Source: Malus domestica
Taxonomy: Eukaryota; Streptophyta; Magnoliopsida; Rosales; Rosaceae
Direction of reading: 5' to 3'
DNA length: 64,000 nt
Assembly: GCF_042453785.1 (NCBI RefSeq)
Contig: NC_091671.1
Coordinates: forward strand, 39,323,001 to 39,387,000
Shown here: positions 31,312 to 43,500 of the stretch, piece after piece
How the letters are laid out: every line of letters starts with the position of its first letter
Numbering within the stretch: the stretch's first letter is position 1
Translations under genes and position numbers: made by a program
The notes under the pieces: generated by a model
The model's database searches: none
What the model was told of the DNA's origin: nothing
The model's input: only the letters and a program-made list of their open reading frames with translations

Positions 31312-32877
31312 ATGAAGATCAGATGCAATGCTGGTGTTACGAAACCCAGCTTTTTGCTTGTGCATTCAGAATTACCGGCGCTTACATCTCTTAAGCCCCA
31401 ATTCACTTCTATATCGACGCTTTGCAATCGAGAGAAGTTGATAGGGTTGATAACAAGGTGTCAGTATTCTGTTTCTGGTAGAAGGTCAGCAACCAGTTAT
31501 AAGGGTTCATCGGTTTCAAAGACAAACACCAGTCTTATAGGTAGGAGGGATAGAGGTTCTTCATCCTTATATAGTCGTCCTAGTCTGTTAGAGATGAAGA
31601 ATGAAAGGATGGAAATTCGTGCCCGGGTTTATGATTTCTTGCGAGGAATTGGTATTGTCCCTGATGAGCTTGATGGATTGGAGCTTCCTGTTACAGTCGA
31701 AGTTATGAGGGAACGTGTGGATTTTCTTCACAATCTGGGACTTACAATCGAAGACATTAACAACTATCCACTTGTTCTAGGCTGTAGTGTGAAGAAAAAC
31801 ATGATTCCTGTGCTCGATTATCTTGGGAAGTTGGGTGTTAGGAAATCCACATTCACAGAGTTCTTGAGAAGATATCCACAAGTCCTGCATGCTAGTGTTG
31901 TTATTGACCTTTCACCGGTGGTCAAGTATCTTCAAGGAATGGATATCAAACCTGATGACATTCCTCAGGTTCTTGAGAAATATCCAGAAGTGCTGGGATT
32001 CAAGCTCGAGGGGACCATGAGCACTTCGGTGGCTTATTTAGTTGGAATTGGGGTCGCAAGAAGGGAGATTGGTGGAGTTTTAACTAGATACCCTGAGATT
32101 TTAGGGATGCGTGTAGGTAGGGTGATCAAGCCTTTTGTTGAGTTTCTCGAAAAGCTGGGTATTCCTAGACTAGGTGTGGCTAGACTGATAGAGAAGCGTC
32201 CTCACATCCTTGGGTTTGGATTGGAGGAGAGAGTGAAACCGAATATTCAATCCCTTTTGGAGTTTTGTGTTCGAGAAGAATCACTTGCGTCTGTAGTGGC
32301 ACAGTATCCTGAGATCATAGGAATTGATCTCAAGCCTAAGCTTCTCAGTCAACAAAGTTTGATCAAGTCGGTAATTGATTTGGATCCCGAGGACTTTGGC
32401 AGAGTTGTTGAGAAGATGCCTCAAGTTGTTAGCCTCAGTGATAGACCTATGATGAAGCATGCTGATTTCCTTAAGAATTGTGGATTTTCCTTGGAGCAAG
32501 TGAGGAAGATGGTTGTCGGGTGTCCCCAGTTGCTTGCCTTGAATCTGGACATCATGAAACTCAGCTTTGATTTCTTTCAAACGGAGATACAAAGGCCTTT
32601 GGATGACTTGGTTGCTTTCCCAGCATTCTTTACTTATGGTCTAGAATCGACTATAAAACCAAGACATAAGATGGTTTCAAAGAAAGCGTTGAAATGCTCC
32701 CTTGGATGGCTTCTCAATTGCTCTGATGAAAAGTTTGCACAACGGATGGACTACGACACCATTGACATGGAGGAGATGGAATCCTTGCCATCATTTGATA
32801 TGAATACGCTCACAGAACCAAGGAGCGACGATTCAGGTTCTGAGTACGATGATGATAGCGATGACGATTATGTATAA
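31312..32877 (+). CDS. MTERF4: Chloroplast mTERF4 (BSM/RUG2), 521 aa
   Basis: Single coding exon; begins MKIRCNAGVTKPSFLLVHSE, typical of this orthologue. Residues 1-90 are a basic Ser-rich transit region. From about 115 (LRGIGIVPDELDGLELPVTV) to 455 run helical mTERF repeats of about 35 residues, e.g. YLGKLGVRKSTFTEFLRRYP, GVARREIGGVLTRYPEILGM and LGIPRLGVARLIEKRPHILG, each with the characteristic Pro-xx-Leu. The C-terminus is acidic (SGSEYDDDSDDDYV). The family binds organelle nucleic acids. The Arabidopsis relative (BSM/RUG2) is needed for chloroplast and mitochondrial gene expression, and the maize one for splicing of chloroplast group II introns. Length and motifs are complete. Confidence 0.95.
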   Translation: MKIRCNAGVTKPSFLLVHSELPALTSLKPQFTSISTLCNREKLIGLITRCQYSVSGRRSATSYKGSSVSKTNTSLIGRRDRGSSSLYSRPSLLEMKNERMEIRARVYDFLRGIGIVPDELDGLELPVTVEVMRERVDFLHNLGLTIEDINNYPLVLGCSVKKNMIPVLDYLGKLGVRKSTFTEFLRRYPQVLHASVVIDLSPVVKYLQGMDIKPDDIPQVLEKYPEVLGFKLEGTMSTSVAYLVGIGVARREIGGVLTRYPEILGMRVGRVIKPFVEFLEKLGIPRLGVARLIEKRPHILGFGLEERVKPNIQSLLEFCVREESLASVVAQYPEIIGIDLKPKLLSQQSLIKSVIDLDPEDFGRVVEKMPQVVSLSDRPMMKHADFLKNCGFSLEQVRKMVVGCPQLLALNLDIMKLSFDFFQTEIQRPLDDLVAFPAFFTYGLESTIKPRHKMVSKKALKCSLGWLLNCSDEKFAQRMDYDTIDMEEMESLPSFDMNTLTEPRSDDSGSEYDDDSDDDYV

Positions 32878-33528
32878 AATGATCTTCATGTAATCAAGTA
32901 CCGAAATTTTCATTCAAATTTTGTAAAACAAACAGATTGATGATGATTCAAATTTTGTACTGAAATTTTGGTTCCATTGATTGGGCATTTTGTTAGTTCA
33001 GCCATGGATTTTCGTTGTTGATGGGGTAAATTTATGAGTTTCTCTATTTAAACACCAAATTCATCTTGCTTTTGACCGCGAACTCAAGCGGAACACATTT
33101 CTAGTGAGGATGAGGGAGCGAATTGATGCAGTAACTGTTGAGATTCAAGAAATGTAGAACGAAATTAAAGAGAAATAAAAGGAAAGTTAAAAAGGTATCA
33201 CGAATAGAAGTAAGAACACAAGGAAACGATTCAGTATTTATATGTACAAATGTATCATTGCATTACTTTGTTCAACTATATTTTCACTTGTCAATATTCA
33301 TCCTACATAAACAATATCGCCTGAACATGAACGAATGCATCCATTTTCGCGACATTTCCCAAAAATCAACGATGGTTTTGGCTCCTGCAGACTGCAAGTG
33401 AGGCAAGCACCATTTTTTTCGTGTAAACGTACAAGCTCTTGTTGTACTTTCAAGCCATCAGCATTGAGAAACTTGATATAGATCATGTGCCTATCAATTG
33501 ATTTGAAACGAGCAAGCAACTTCGATTC
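32878..33528. other. Spacer between convergent mTERF4 and RPH1
   Basis: Holds the 3' UTRs. A weak frame at 33138-33401 has no gene-like features. Confidence 0.5.
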
Positions 33529-35781
33529 CTAGTCTTTTCTTTCTAGCCACCCAAGCTGTAGAAACAGACTGCATGTTACTAGCTATATTAGCAGAGAAAC
33601 ATCACAAATTATAAAAAGGAATGCCCAATTCGAGCATCTGAATCTCCGATCACACACCTTCCACGCATACATGGCGAAAAAGGCTACGGTATCAGCAGAC
33701 CAAACGACAGCAAAGGACTTCACAAAGAATGGGATTGTAACATTGAGTAACGGGACGAGGAGGAAGAGATAGTTTAGAGCTTCCTTCTCATTTTTCGAGC
33801 AGTCTCGTGCACGCAGTGAAGGAATTGCTGCAAAATTAGAAAGTTAAATTCTTTGTTCAGTACATCTTTACTACAGCAGGAAACTTTGGAGGTAAATTTA
33901 GAGTGGATAACTTACTAAACATCCAAATGGACCACATTCCCATTAATCTCCATATGTCTGGTTCGTTCGATGGGAAGATGAGATTGAATGACAGAACTCC
34001 ACCTAGCAGCATGGAGGCATAGGCTTGAACCTCGAAAACAGTGTAGAGGGTACTACCGGGCACAGCGGGGTTTTTGGAAGCTGTGGAAGCCCTTGGTGCA
34101 AAGGTTGCAGCAGTCTTCTGAACAACCTGTTGCAAAAAATGGAACCATAACGTTGTGAGAAATTGATTACATAATAGTTTTCTATCTGAGAAAAATGGTC
34201 TATCATTACACTGGGTGGATATGCTAAACAAAAAGGAATCCATCCGGTTGAAGAAAGTTGGGGCGTGTGATGATGCAATCATACCAACTCACATGCAAGG
34301 TCCCTTCTTTCTCCGACATGGGATTCATACTCTCAACATCCATCTGGTTAGGTAAGCTATGCTCGGAAAGATAGTCGAAATCAGACTATTCTCCAATGTA
34401 GATTACTTTCATTGCAGATTTGATGTTAAGGAGACGTCGATACAATTCTATTACCTTCTTCTACTAGTTTATTAATTTGTTCATGTTTTTGGTAATCAGC
34501 TACAAGTGAAATGCTTTTTCAGGTAGAAATCAGCATTGATTTTTGGCTTTAAGTTTTGTTTGTACCATACTTAGAGCCTCCGTATTTAGATCTCGTATAA
34601 ATACTCGGGAGACTCAAATGTAATTATATAATAAATGAAGGGGCAAATATGTAATAAGTGAGGAGCTCTTATTCTATAAAATGACTCATCACCCTCCTCA
34701 TTTGGAGAGGCCAAGATTGAGGGCAAGGCTTAGGCCACAGAAAATGGGCTAAAGAGAAAATAGGCTAGAGAGCACACTGCATCTAGCCTTCTTGTATATT
34801 CACCATTCAGAGTGAGCTAATATCAACATCAGTGTAGACGTAGCCCAAACATTAGGGTGAACCACAATACATCTTGTGTTCTTTACTTTCTTGTAGATTC
34901 ACGGTCGGATTTACGTTGTTCCAAGACTCCTCCGGTTTTGTGCATCAACAAGTTTCATCCAATTCATTAGTGCAAGAAGCAAAAAGCTTGTCTTTGTAGT
35001 GCTGCAGACTGCAGAAAATTATGAGGTTCTTTTGAGGAGAGCTTTTTGATCAGTGCTTACAGCTCCATCTAACCGCGTCGAATTCTACTCAAATCGAGCA
35101 CCAAATTCAACTCAAATCGATTCATAATCCTACATTAGGCTCACCAAAGCACACAAACTAACTCCAATATAACTTCTTGCAAATTTCCAGTGACTCAACT
35201 CTGTAAGGTGTGGAATTTTATGCAAAAGGCTTCGATGCTATCAGTAGCGGAACATTGTTTGTTGTAATTTATTTTGTTAAGTTTCCGACATGGGACTTTA
35301 CATTCTTCAACTCAACCGAAAAATATGTGCTTGCGAATAGCTTGCTTTGATACCACGTTACAACATGAGCATAGGACGCTTTTTCTCGATGTGGGATTCA
35401 CACTCTCAATGACTCACTACCCAATTTCACAATTCACAAGAAAATTTGGAAATAAAGTCATATAAATTGCAATTCAGGAGACCTCGATGAACATAAAAGC
35501 TATAAAAATCCAACCTTTTTGAGGTCCTTGTCGAGTGGAGAAGCAGCAGCAGAGAAAGTGGAGGACTTTCCGGCTTCCGGTGGCTCAGCTTCTTCTGGCT
35601 CTTGCTTTGGTTCCTCCACTGCTGCCGGAGCATCGAGCTCATTGGCATTGGCATAAAGTCTGAAGAAAATTTTGGTGGGAAAGGGAGAATTGCAGGGTGA
35701 AACGTTTCTCGGGTTCGAAACGGTGAACGGATATCTTGAAACTTGGAAGTTGCAGAGAGTGGTTGAAGTTAATGTGTTCAT
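33529..35781 (-). CDS. RPH1: RESISTANCE TO PHYTOPHTHORA 1 (RPH1), chloroplast protein, 224 aa
   Basis: Exons in transcript order: 35781-35515, 34126-33916, 33827-33658 and 33555-33529; 675 nt, GT-AG. Residues 1-45 are a Ser/Thr-rich transit peptide, then an acidic Pro/Glu linker (EEPKQEPEEAEPPEAGKSS). The conserved part starts VVQKTAATFAPRASTASKNP. Likely membrane segments are YASMLLGGVLSFNLIF, the segment including LMGMWSIWMFTIPSL, and LNYLFLLVPLLNVTIPFF to SADTVAFFAMYAWK; it ends LGWLERKD. The Arabidopsis protein is a plastid membrane protein needed for defence against Phytophthora; its molecular activity is unknown. Intron 1 carries a solo LTR. It is divergent to PIEZO, as in Arabidopsis. 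Confidence 0.92.
34557..34950 (+). mobile_element. Solo LTR (394 bp) in RPH1 intron 1
   Basis: Begins TGTTTGTACCATACTTAGAG and ends TTTTGTGCATCAACA, flanked by AGTTT at 34552-34556 and 34951-34955. It is related to the LTRs at 54503 and 57877 in reverse orientation (shared AAATACTCGG/CAGG segment, ATGTAATAAGTGAGGAGC, TTCTATAAAA). This is the usual product of recombination between two LTRs. Confidence 0.88.
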
Positions 35782-36334
35782 GTTTGAACACTCTCTCCGC
35801 TGATGAGATTTTTACTGAGAATTCAAGAAGAAAATGGAGACACAGGAAAAACAGAGGGAGATAAGAAATTTGAGGCAGGGAAGAAGAGACGTTGGACGGA
35901 GCCAGCATTTGGGCCTCAGCCCACGTTATTCAATCATCATTGAACAACTAACTAGCAACTTACATGATACGAGTATGTTTTATTAAAAATGGACCAGCTG
36001 GTGACTTAACCACTGACATACCACCTTTTTCAGGAGCAAGAAGACTCACATAAACATTTTAGCCTCTTAAGACCATTATCGTGTGATTCATCAGTGTCAA
36101 GAATCGAACTTATAATGTGTCTCGTAAAATACGTGCTTGAAATTCTTCCCCAACTACTAAATCATCCGTGGTGGTTTATATGATATGAGTATACCACTAT
36201 TGTTCTCTTTTCTTGCTAATGGTACAATGTTATATGTTGAGAAACTTGCACATATCGTTATATTACAAATAGTTAACCATTTGTACCTACAACTAGTACT
36301 AAAAGTGTTTTGTTAAAACTCTCATTTAAAGGAA

Positions 36335-36480
36335 AATTAACGAAAAGTCTAAAAAAACTTTCCTTTTAATGAAAAGTCATTTTTAAAGATATAGTGAATA
36401 TTGACAATTAAAAGTAAAAATGTGATTTTTCGTTAAAAATAACCATGAGAAGTATTTTGTTAAAACTCTCTTTATTTAAA
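36335..36480. repeat. Small interspersed AT-rich repeat, copy C
   Basis: Contains GGAAAATTAACGAAAAG, TTTTTCGTTAAAAATAACC and ends TTTGTTAAAACTCTCTTT. A second partial end lies at 36300-36330. Confidence 0.5.
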
Positions 36481-36770
36481 CTGTTACCTTTAAGTTTAAA
36501 TAGGCAAACAACAGCAGCTATCAATATTCGTGTGCATTTGTCCAATGATGAACCATTTTGATAAATATGTGTACGGTAAAGATTTATTATATTCATGGCT
36601 ATGGCCCAATATAAGTGGGGCCAGTTAAAAACATCTGGGATAATGCAGAGTACAGTTGAGCCCAAACAGAAAACGAACACTTGTACGACTCCACTTCTTT
36701 CCGCGCGAAATCCACCTACCACTCCCTTGCAGGCTGCAATATATATATATATATATATATGGCAGAGAGC

Positions 36771-36966
36771 TTAAGGGGAGGGATCCCCATTTTTTTTGAA
36801 AAAATGGGAACACGCTCCCCACCGTTAGATTGACTTTAATGAAATTGTGTGATTGAGATTAAAACACAGGCCATAGAATCTCAATCACATGATTTCATTT
36901 AAGTCAAATCCAACGGTGAGGAGTGTGTCCCCATTTTTTTGAAAAAATGGGGATCCCTCCCCTTAA
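36771..36966. mobile_element. Near-perfect inverted-repeat MITE, 196 bp
   Basis: Ends TTAAGGGGAGGGATCCCCAT and ATGGGGATCCCTCCCCTTAA are perfect inverted repeats. Inner parts (CACCGTTAGATTGACTTTAA against TTAAGTCAAATCCAACGGTG) also pair, so the whole element could fold into a hairpin. Confidence 0.85.
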
Positions 36967-36985
36967 GCAATTCCCATATATGGAT

Positions 36986-37164
36986 GGATAAGAATTGTCT
37001 GCCTTCCTTGTTTTCGTGTTTTTTTGTATGATCACGATTAAGTCACGTTAATATTTTTTATATAGATAATAAAATAAAAATAAATAATAATATAAAATAT
37101 TACCATAACTTAATCGTAACCGTGCAAAAGAACACGGTAACAAGAGGACAGACAATCCTTGTCC
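36986..37164. mobile_element. Second inverted-repeat MITE, about 179 bp
   Basis: GGATAAGAATTGTCTGCCTT at the left pairs with GGACAGACAATCCTTGTCC at the right. CACGATTAAGTCACGTTAAT pairs with ATTACCATAACTTAATCGT. The centre is AT-rich. Confidence 0.75.
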
Positions 37165-37582
37165 TAAATATATATATATATTTTTTTAATTTCTTTTCTG
37201 AAAGCTCCTTGTTTGCCAATCTCATAAAATGTCTGACCTGCAGCTCCGACTTGGGAGACTGGTAGTTACCGGAGCTCCAGAGATTAATTATTACTTTGGA
37301 GTTTGAACGATTGTTTACGGTTGTTTGAGTTGCCGCGAATTTTGGAGGAATAACGTACCTATTTTCTGTTTTGTTCCGTTATCGTGTGCCAAACAGAGAA
37401 GAAAGCTAACAGCCAAGTTTCTCTCTTTTTTTTTTTATTCGAATTGGGAGTTTCTGAGGAAATTGGGAGTTTTCTGAGGAAATTTGAAGGTTTTGGGAAA
37501 CGGGTTTTCGTGAATTTGAACGAAAACCCATTGATGGATTCTCGGAGTTGAAGTGATTGGTTTGGTGTTTTAAGGGCCTCTA

Positions 37583-40500
37583 ATGGGGAGACTTCTTGGT
37601 GGTTTCGTGTTGCCTCTGCTGCTGCTAACTGGTATTCAAATTCAAAAGCCAATGCCTTTGTTTTTTGCCAATGTTTTCGTAGAAAGTTAATTGCAACTCT
37701 TAAAAGTTACCATCTTTTTTCTTGCAGCTGGTGTTATCAACTGGAGCGTGCTCTCTCTTGTCGATTTGATAGCGTTTCTTCTTATTCTATTTAATGCACC
37801 AAAACTAGGTAAGCTAGCTGCTCTGTGAGTTTTCAAGCTTGGTTTTGACGTTTCGAATGAATTTAGGTAGACATGGTACCAAGTGAAAATGTATTTGTGA
37901 GATACTAGAAAACTATGTGCAAGATGTGCTTATGGATTACTACTTTCTTGTTAGTGGGTTCACATGTAATGTCTCATATGCAAGGGGTTTTCTTGTTATG
38001 GCTATGTACAAGAGAGTAGCTAAAGTTCTTTGATTTTCCCCGAAAACAATGTGAATTGTGAGATGATCTAAGCTCGACTACTGTTTAAAATATAATTGTC
38101 ATGATTCCTTTAGCTATGCATCTGTGAGTGCTCAGATTTGGTTTTCCTGAGTAGCTATGTCCACCCACTTAGATGCCAAGTTTATGCATAAGTGGTGTGA
38201 ACTTCTTTTAAACAACAAAAGAACATGAATTTTTGGAGATCCGCTCGAGTTTTATGTAAGATCTCACTCAATGTCGAACCTTGGGTTTTATTGGATTCGT
38301 GCAGAATTTGGTGTTATCATTGCAATTTATGAGAGAAAAGAAAAATGATTTTGGTATTTTACATGCTGCTTCTTATTATCCTAAATGCTGGAATTACTTA
38401 TATAATTGAACTTTACTACTTCTGACAGTGTTTTTCTTTTTGTAGGATTTCATCTCGGAAGGCAGCTTTTATTGTCATGGATCATTGTTATATTTTCTTT
38501 ATTTGTTATTTTTTCTCAAGTGATATATCTTGTTATATGGGCTATTGAGGGAAATAAATGGAGCGGAGTAGATGCTTGGTGGGCAAATCTTATTGGATTC
38601 ATGATGTAAGAATTTGCTTTGTTTCTATTTAATCTCACATCGCTTTATTTTATACGCATACATTTAAACAGCGTTTTGTGTGTGCTTTTGCAGATTGCAG
38701 TCATGGAAATCTCCTTTCGTGCTATATTTTTTACTCTTACAACTATCAGTAGTTGCTGTTGCATTAGTTGATTTGTATGGAAACAGATTTGGTCTTGTTT
38801 CATCATGCGATTCATGTTGGGGTCGTTTCTCATCAGCCGTTGAACGATTAATTTGTAAGTAATTAATTGCCTGATTTTTTTTTGTCTCTTCGGTTTTTTT
38901 CTATGATTTGTCCTATCAAGCCATATAACATTATATACATAAAGAATCCAATTCTAATGTATAAATCTTCGATACGGTTCTTGTTATGCATTTGATTTTC
39001 TCTTGGGATGATGTTCTTGCAAATTTTTAAAGATGCTTTTAGCAATTGATTTGTTCACCTTATTAATCATATGTTAAAATGACATATACATGCCTGTGTG
39101 CAATCTTAGTTATGAGTTGATTAAGTTGAAGATACCAGATTAATCATACAAAAGTAACAACTGATTTGGAATTATTTCGTTGTTCCTTCTGGAAGGTTCT
39201 CATCTTAGGGTTGCTGTCTTGTTGCTGTTGCCTGCCATTCAGTTGGTTGTCGGAATTAGCCATCCTTCATGGGTTTCTCTACCCTTTTTTATTGGGAGCT
39301 GCATTGGTCTTGTAGATTGGTCTTTGACAAGCAATTTTCTAGGACTTTTCAGGTGATTTCCTTGTAATCCATCATTCATTACTGGATGATATTGTTGCCT
39401 CTCTCTCTGTCTCTCTCTCTCACACACACACTCTCTTACCGTCCATATATCTATCTATGTATCTATGTACACCTCTGCTGTAGTTAGTTTCGCTTCTGTT
39501 GCTCATGGTTGCACCTATGGGTTTGAAGGTGGTGGAAGCCTTTTCACTTGTATGCAGGCTTCAACATTGTCTTGCTTTATGTGTATCAGCTCCCTGTGGA
39601 GTTTCCGGATATGCTACAATGGGTAGCTAAGTTCATTGGTCTGTTCAAAATAACTTTACATTCTGACTGGACTGAAGTTTGTTCGAGCTGCTCTCTTTTA
39701 CTTTTCTACACCATGGTAAGCACTCTCTTTTACTTTCTGCATCATGATATGTATGTTAGCAACCTTCTCACTTCTTCTCATGCCACGTGCACTCCACCAG
39801 CACTCAAACCTAAAATTTTGATCATGTCAAAATCCCACTATTTTTCTTCCTTTGTTAGTATTATTAAGATTTTAGTTTGTCAACCATAAAGTAATTAAAT
39901 TTTTAGTTTGTCAACCAAAAAGTAATTAAAATTTTAGTTTTGTGCTAGTGGAATACACATGGCATGAGTAGAAGTGAGAAGGTTGCTAACACTCCCCTTT
40001 GTTTTATGTCTTCTACAAGTTCAAATCAGTTTATGTGGTAGGATACTTGAAAACCAGTGATTTCAGCTTATCTACAGTGTAGGTTCTGCAGGTTTAAAAT
40101 GAAATAATTTGTGTTTGAAAGTGTAAACTATAGTTCAAAGTTGTGATATGGCTAAAATGTGTGATAGGTGCACCAATCCCATATTACTTATCAAACGTAT
40201 ATGTCATCCATTGTACTTTATAACATAAGTGCTTCAGTGCGTACTTCTTGTGGTTTTTCTCTTTACATTTTCTTCCTTCTAATGCAGCTATCCTATGTTA
40301 AATGTGATCTAGAGGAAATGGATTGTATTTTATCCATGAAAGAAAACAACTTGATGGAGCAACTTCTTCCCTCGAAGCATTCATTTTTTATTCGTGAATC
40401 TAGGTAATATTCTTGGATGTTGTAACATCTTTTCCTCTGGTTTACAGTATGCTGTCTCCTTTAATCATTGCCTTCAATGCGTATAAGTTTATTATTTGAT

Positions 40501-43500
40501 TTTGTTCTAAGTTCTAACACAGAGGGAGGAAGACCTCTGTCTTCGTACTCTAAGTCCAAATCTTTGATCTTGCTGGATCAAAGTTTCAAATAGAACATGA
40601 TATGTAGCAGGATAAGTACGTGTAAAAGTAAGACCATTTGTTGGATATAAGATTAGAACATGATAATGTTGGGATCATTTAACAACATATAGAAAGTTTG
40701 GAGCCAATCGTACTAAAGCTGCAACCCATATCAGAGGCTAGAAATTTTTAAAGAACATGGTAGATGAAATTAGAGTAATCCAACCCAACAAACGAGTTCA
40801 GTTTCTTAGAATCTTCTCCTTGTAAGTAAAAGAAAAAGAGCCTGTAGTTTTCTGGTAGCACATTAAAAAATGTCAAGATAAAAGCTTTAGTAGACTGCAG
40901 GGGGACTCTTCATCAAGCCTACCAATTTCTTTCAATTTTTTCTTGTGAAAAAAAACAAAGATTGAGATTGTCAAGGAGAGTGTGACGATAACCCATCAGT
41001 CACACTGTTGATTAGTATCTAGATATAGCTTTAGTTGATCATTGAGGCCAACTTTCACAGACTCTATGTATATGCCAGCATAAAATGCTTTGCATCCAAA
41101 CCAACAATATCTTCTTATCTGTTCTGATGTTTTGTATTACCTTCAATTATTGCATAACTACAGTTTGTTTGGTGTATCCAGTGTAACTGGCTACTTCTCT
41201 CTGTTGGAGCCTGTATCATTATCTGTGTATATGCGTGCAGCTTAAGTAATTGTTTGTTGTTTTCAGATCTGGTGTGAGGCATACAAATGTTTTATTGACG
41301 GGAGCGGTTTTCCGGACCTTTAGTATCAACTTCTTCACATATGGTTTCCCGGTATGTATTCCTGTACTTTCTTCTTCTTGACTGAACAACATTATGATGC
41401 TTATTGAGGCTGAATTGACCCATTCATGCCATCTTTTTGAAGGAGAAGATGAGGTAGTTGTGAATTTCAGTGCTTGAATTTAATGCATGGGGCATTAGGT
41501 ATCTATTTAGTTCGAACCATCATGTAGGAGTCTTACTTGCCATACTGAAGTGTTCTTTTAGTTTTCATGTTTTTCCAATCCAGTGAGAAAAAATTTCTTG
41601 TTGCTATTTTTTGGTTTTCAAAACAAACTCATTGTAATAATATGGATATGCTCCTTTTTCTCCTAAATTTTGGACTTGGAAACTTTAGATAAAGTATTTG
41701 TTGCATTAATTAAGATTTACTGGAAATTTAAAAAGTTTAGGTAGATAAAGTGGTCAGGTTGGAAATTAAGTGGCTAACACTGGTGACTGGACAGAAGTAG
41801 CACAAAAATATTAAAATACATTGACTTAATAGGAGATATTGTGTAACCTCATACGAATAGGACAAAGGCAAGTACGATGATGAACTGATGATAATACAAA
41901 TAAAGTATTGGCGTCTTTTTCATGCACAAAAATCTAGAAACTGAAAAATAAAACTGAGTTTAGAGGAAATTTGAACCAATTGGTATTTGGTAGTTTTGCA
42001 ATTACTTCATATCTCTTTTGTCAATGTTATTGAATGCTTGAGTTCTTTAGTTTGAGTTGGTGAGGGACTTGTTTAGGGTTTGTATAATAACGTTTTGCAG
42101 ATCCATGTAAAGTGAGTGTTGGAGGAACACTGGGTTGTGACATTTTTGACTTTTGAGCTTCCAGTTTTTCGTTTACTTGCATCTGGCTGAAATTGTTGTT
42201 CCAAGATCTATATTCCTTTCAGTTTAGTTATATTAATTGGTATTTGTGGTGAATTTGGCAGGTTTCCTTGTTTGCTCTTTCTTTTTGGAGTTTTCACTTT
42301 GCAAGCATTTGCGCATTTGGGCTACTTGCATATGTTGGCTACATCATATATGTCTTCCCTTCCTTATTCCGTTTGCATAGACTGAATGGGCTGCTTCTTG
42401 TCTTCATTCTCCTGTGGGCTGCTAGCACATATATTTTCAATGTAGCATTTGCATTCTTGAATCGGAAAATCGGAAAGGTAGTACTCTCTTTCCAGTGATG
42501 TTTCATATCTGCATTTAACAGAAAATGGTTGGAAGTTGACTGTTTTGGTTACATGTTCAGAACATGGACATATGGGAGATGATTGGGTTGTGGCATTATC
42601 CCATACCTGGATTCTTTCTGCTTGCACAATTTTGTCTTGGAATATTGGTTGCCTTGGGTAATCTTGTGAACAACTCGGTTTTCCTTTGGTTGTCTGATGA
42701 GGATGGACAATCTTCGAATGACAACAGTACTGCAGAAGGTATTGAGATACACAATATCAAACCAATTGATTGAATAACTGGTAACTCTCGTTGTTTCCTT
42801 TTTGTGGTGGTGGGGGGTTCAGTTATATGTTTGCCTAGTCTTTTTCTCCACGCTCATGCAGATTTGTACCATTGATTTTAATTTGCACATATACTTAGGC
42901 CATTTCTGATTCTATCTTCCTTCATATATGTAATACTGTTATATCCTTTATCATAGGCGAGGGAGAGACCAAGGTATTGATAGTGGCCACAATTGCTTGG
43001 GGACTGCGCAAAAGCTCTCGAGCTATCATGCTGGCACTGATATTGCTCATTGCCATGAAACCTGGTTTCATCCATGCTGTATATGGTATGTGTCTAAAAT
43101 TTAACTCATGAAATTGACTGTTAGCAAAAAGAAACTTAGCAAGCTGCCCTTTGTTCATTCTTATTTTTTTATCTTGTAATCATGAAATTAATGCTTAATT
43201 TACACCGTAGCACAATTTTCTAATTAGTTTTATGTTTTGACCTGTGATTCAGTGATATTCTTTTTGATATATCTTTTGAGCCACAACATTAGCAGAAAGA
43301 TGCGCAAGTCTTTGATTCTCCTATGTGAGGTTCACTTTGCGCTATTGTATATCATTCAGATTAATCCGATCTCTGATACTTTGGAGCAAAAAGGCTCTTT
43401 GAGTGCAGAAATCTTATCACAATTAGGTATGCAACTGTTCTTTCATATGAGACTTTGATTATGCTTTATGTCAGAAACCGCTGCCAAAGGAAAAATTAAA

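Larger units (their letters stand above)
35782..37582. other. Shared upstream region of RPH1 (-) and PIEZO (+)
   Basis: About 1.8 kb without a gene. It contains repeat copy C (36335-36480), an AT microsatellite at 36740-36760 and two MITEs (36771-36966 and 36986-37164). About 37200-37582 is likely the PIEZO promoter and leader. Confidence 0.6.

Noticed and set aside
37359-37652. 97-aa minus-strand frame across the PIEZO start
   Set aside because: Overlaps the first PIEZO exon and leader on the opposite strand; no conserved features.
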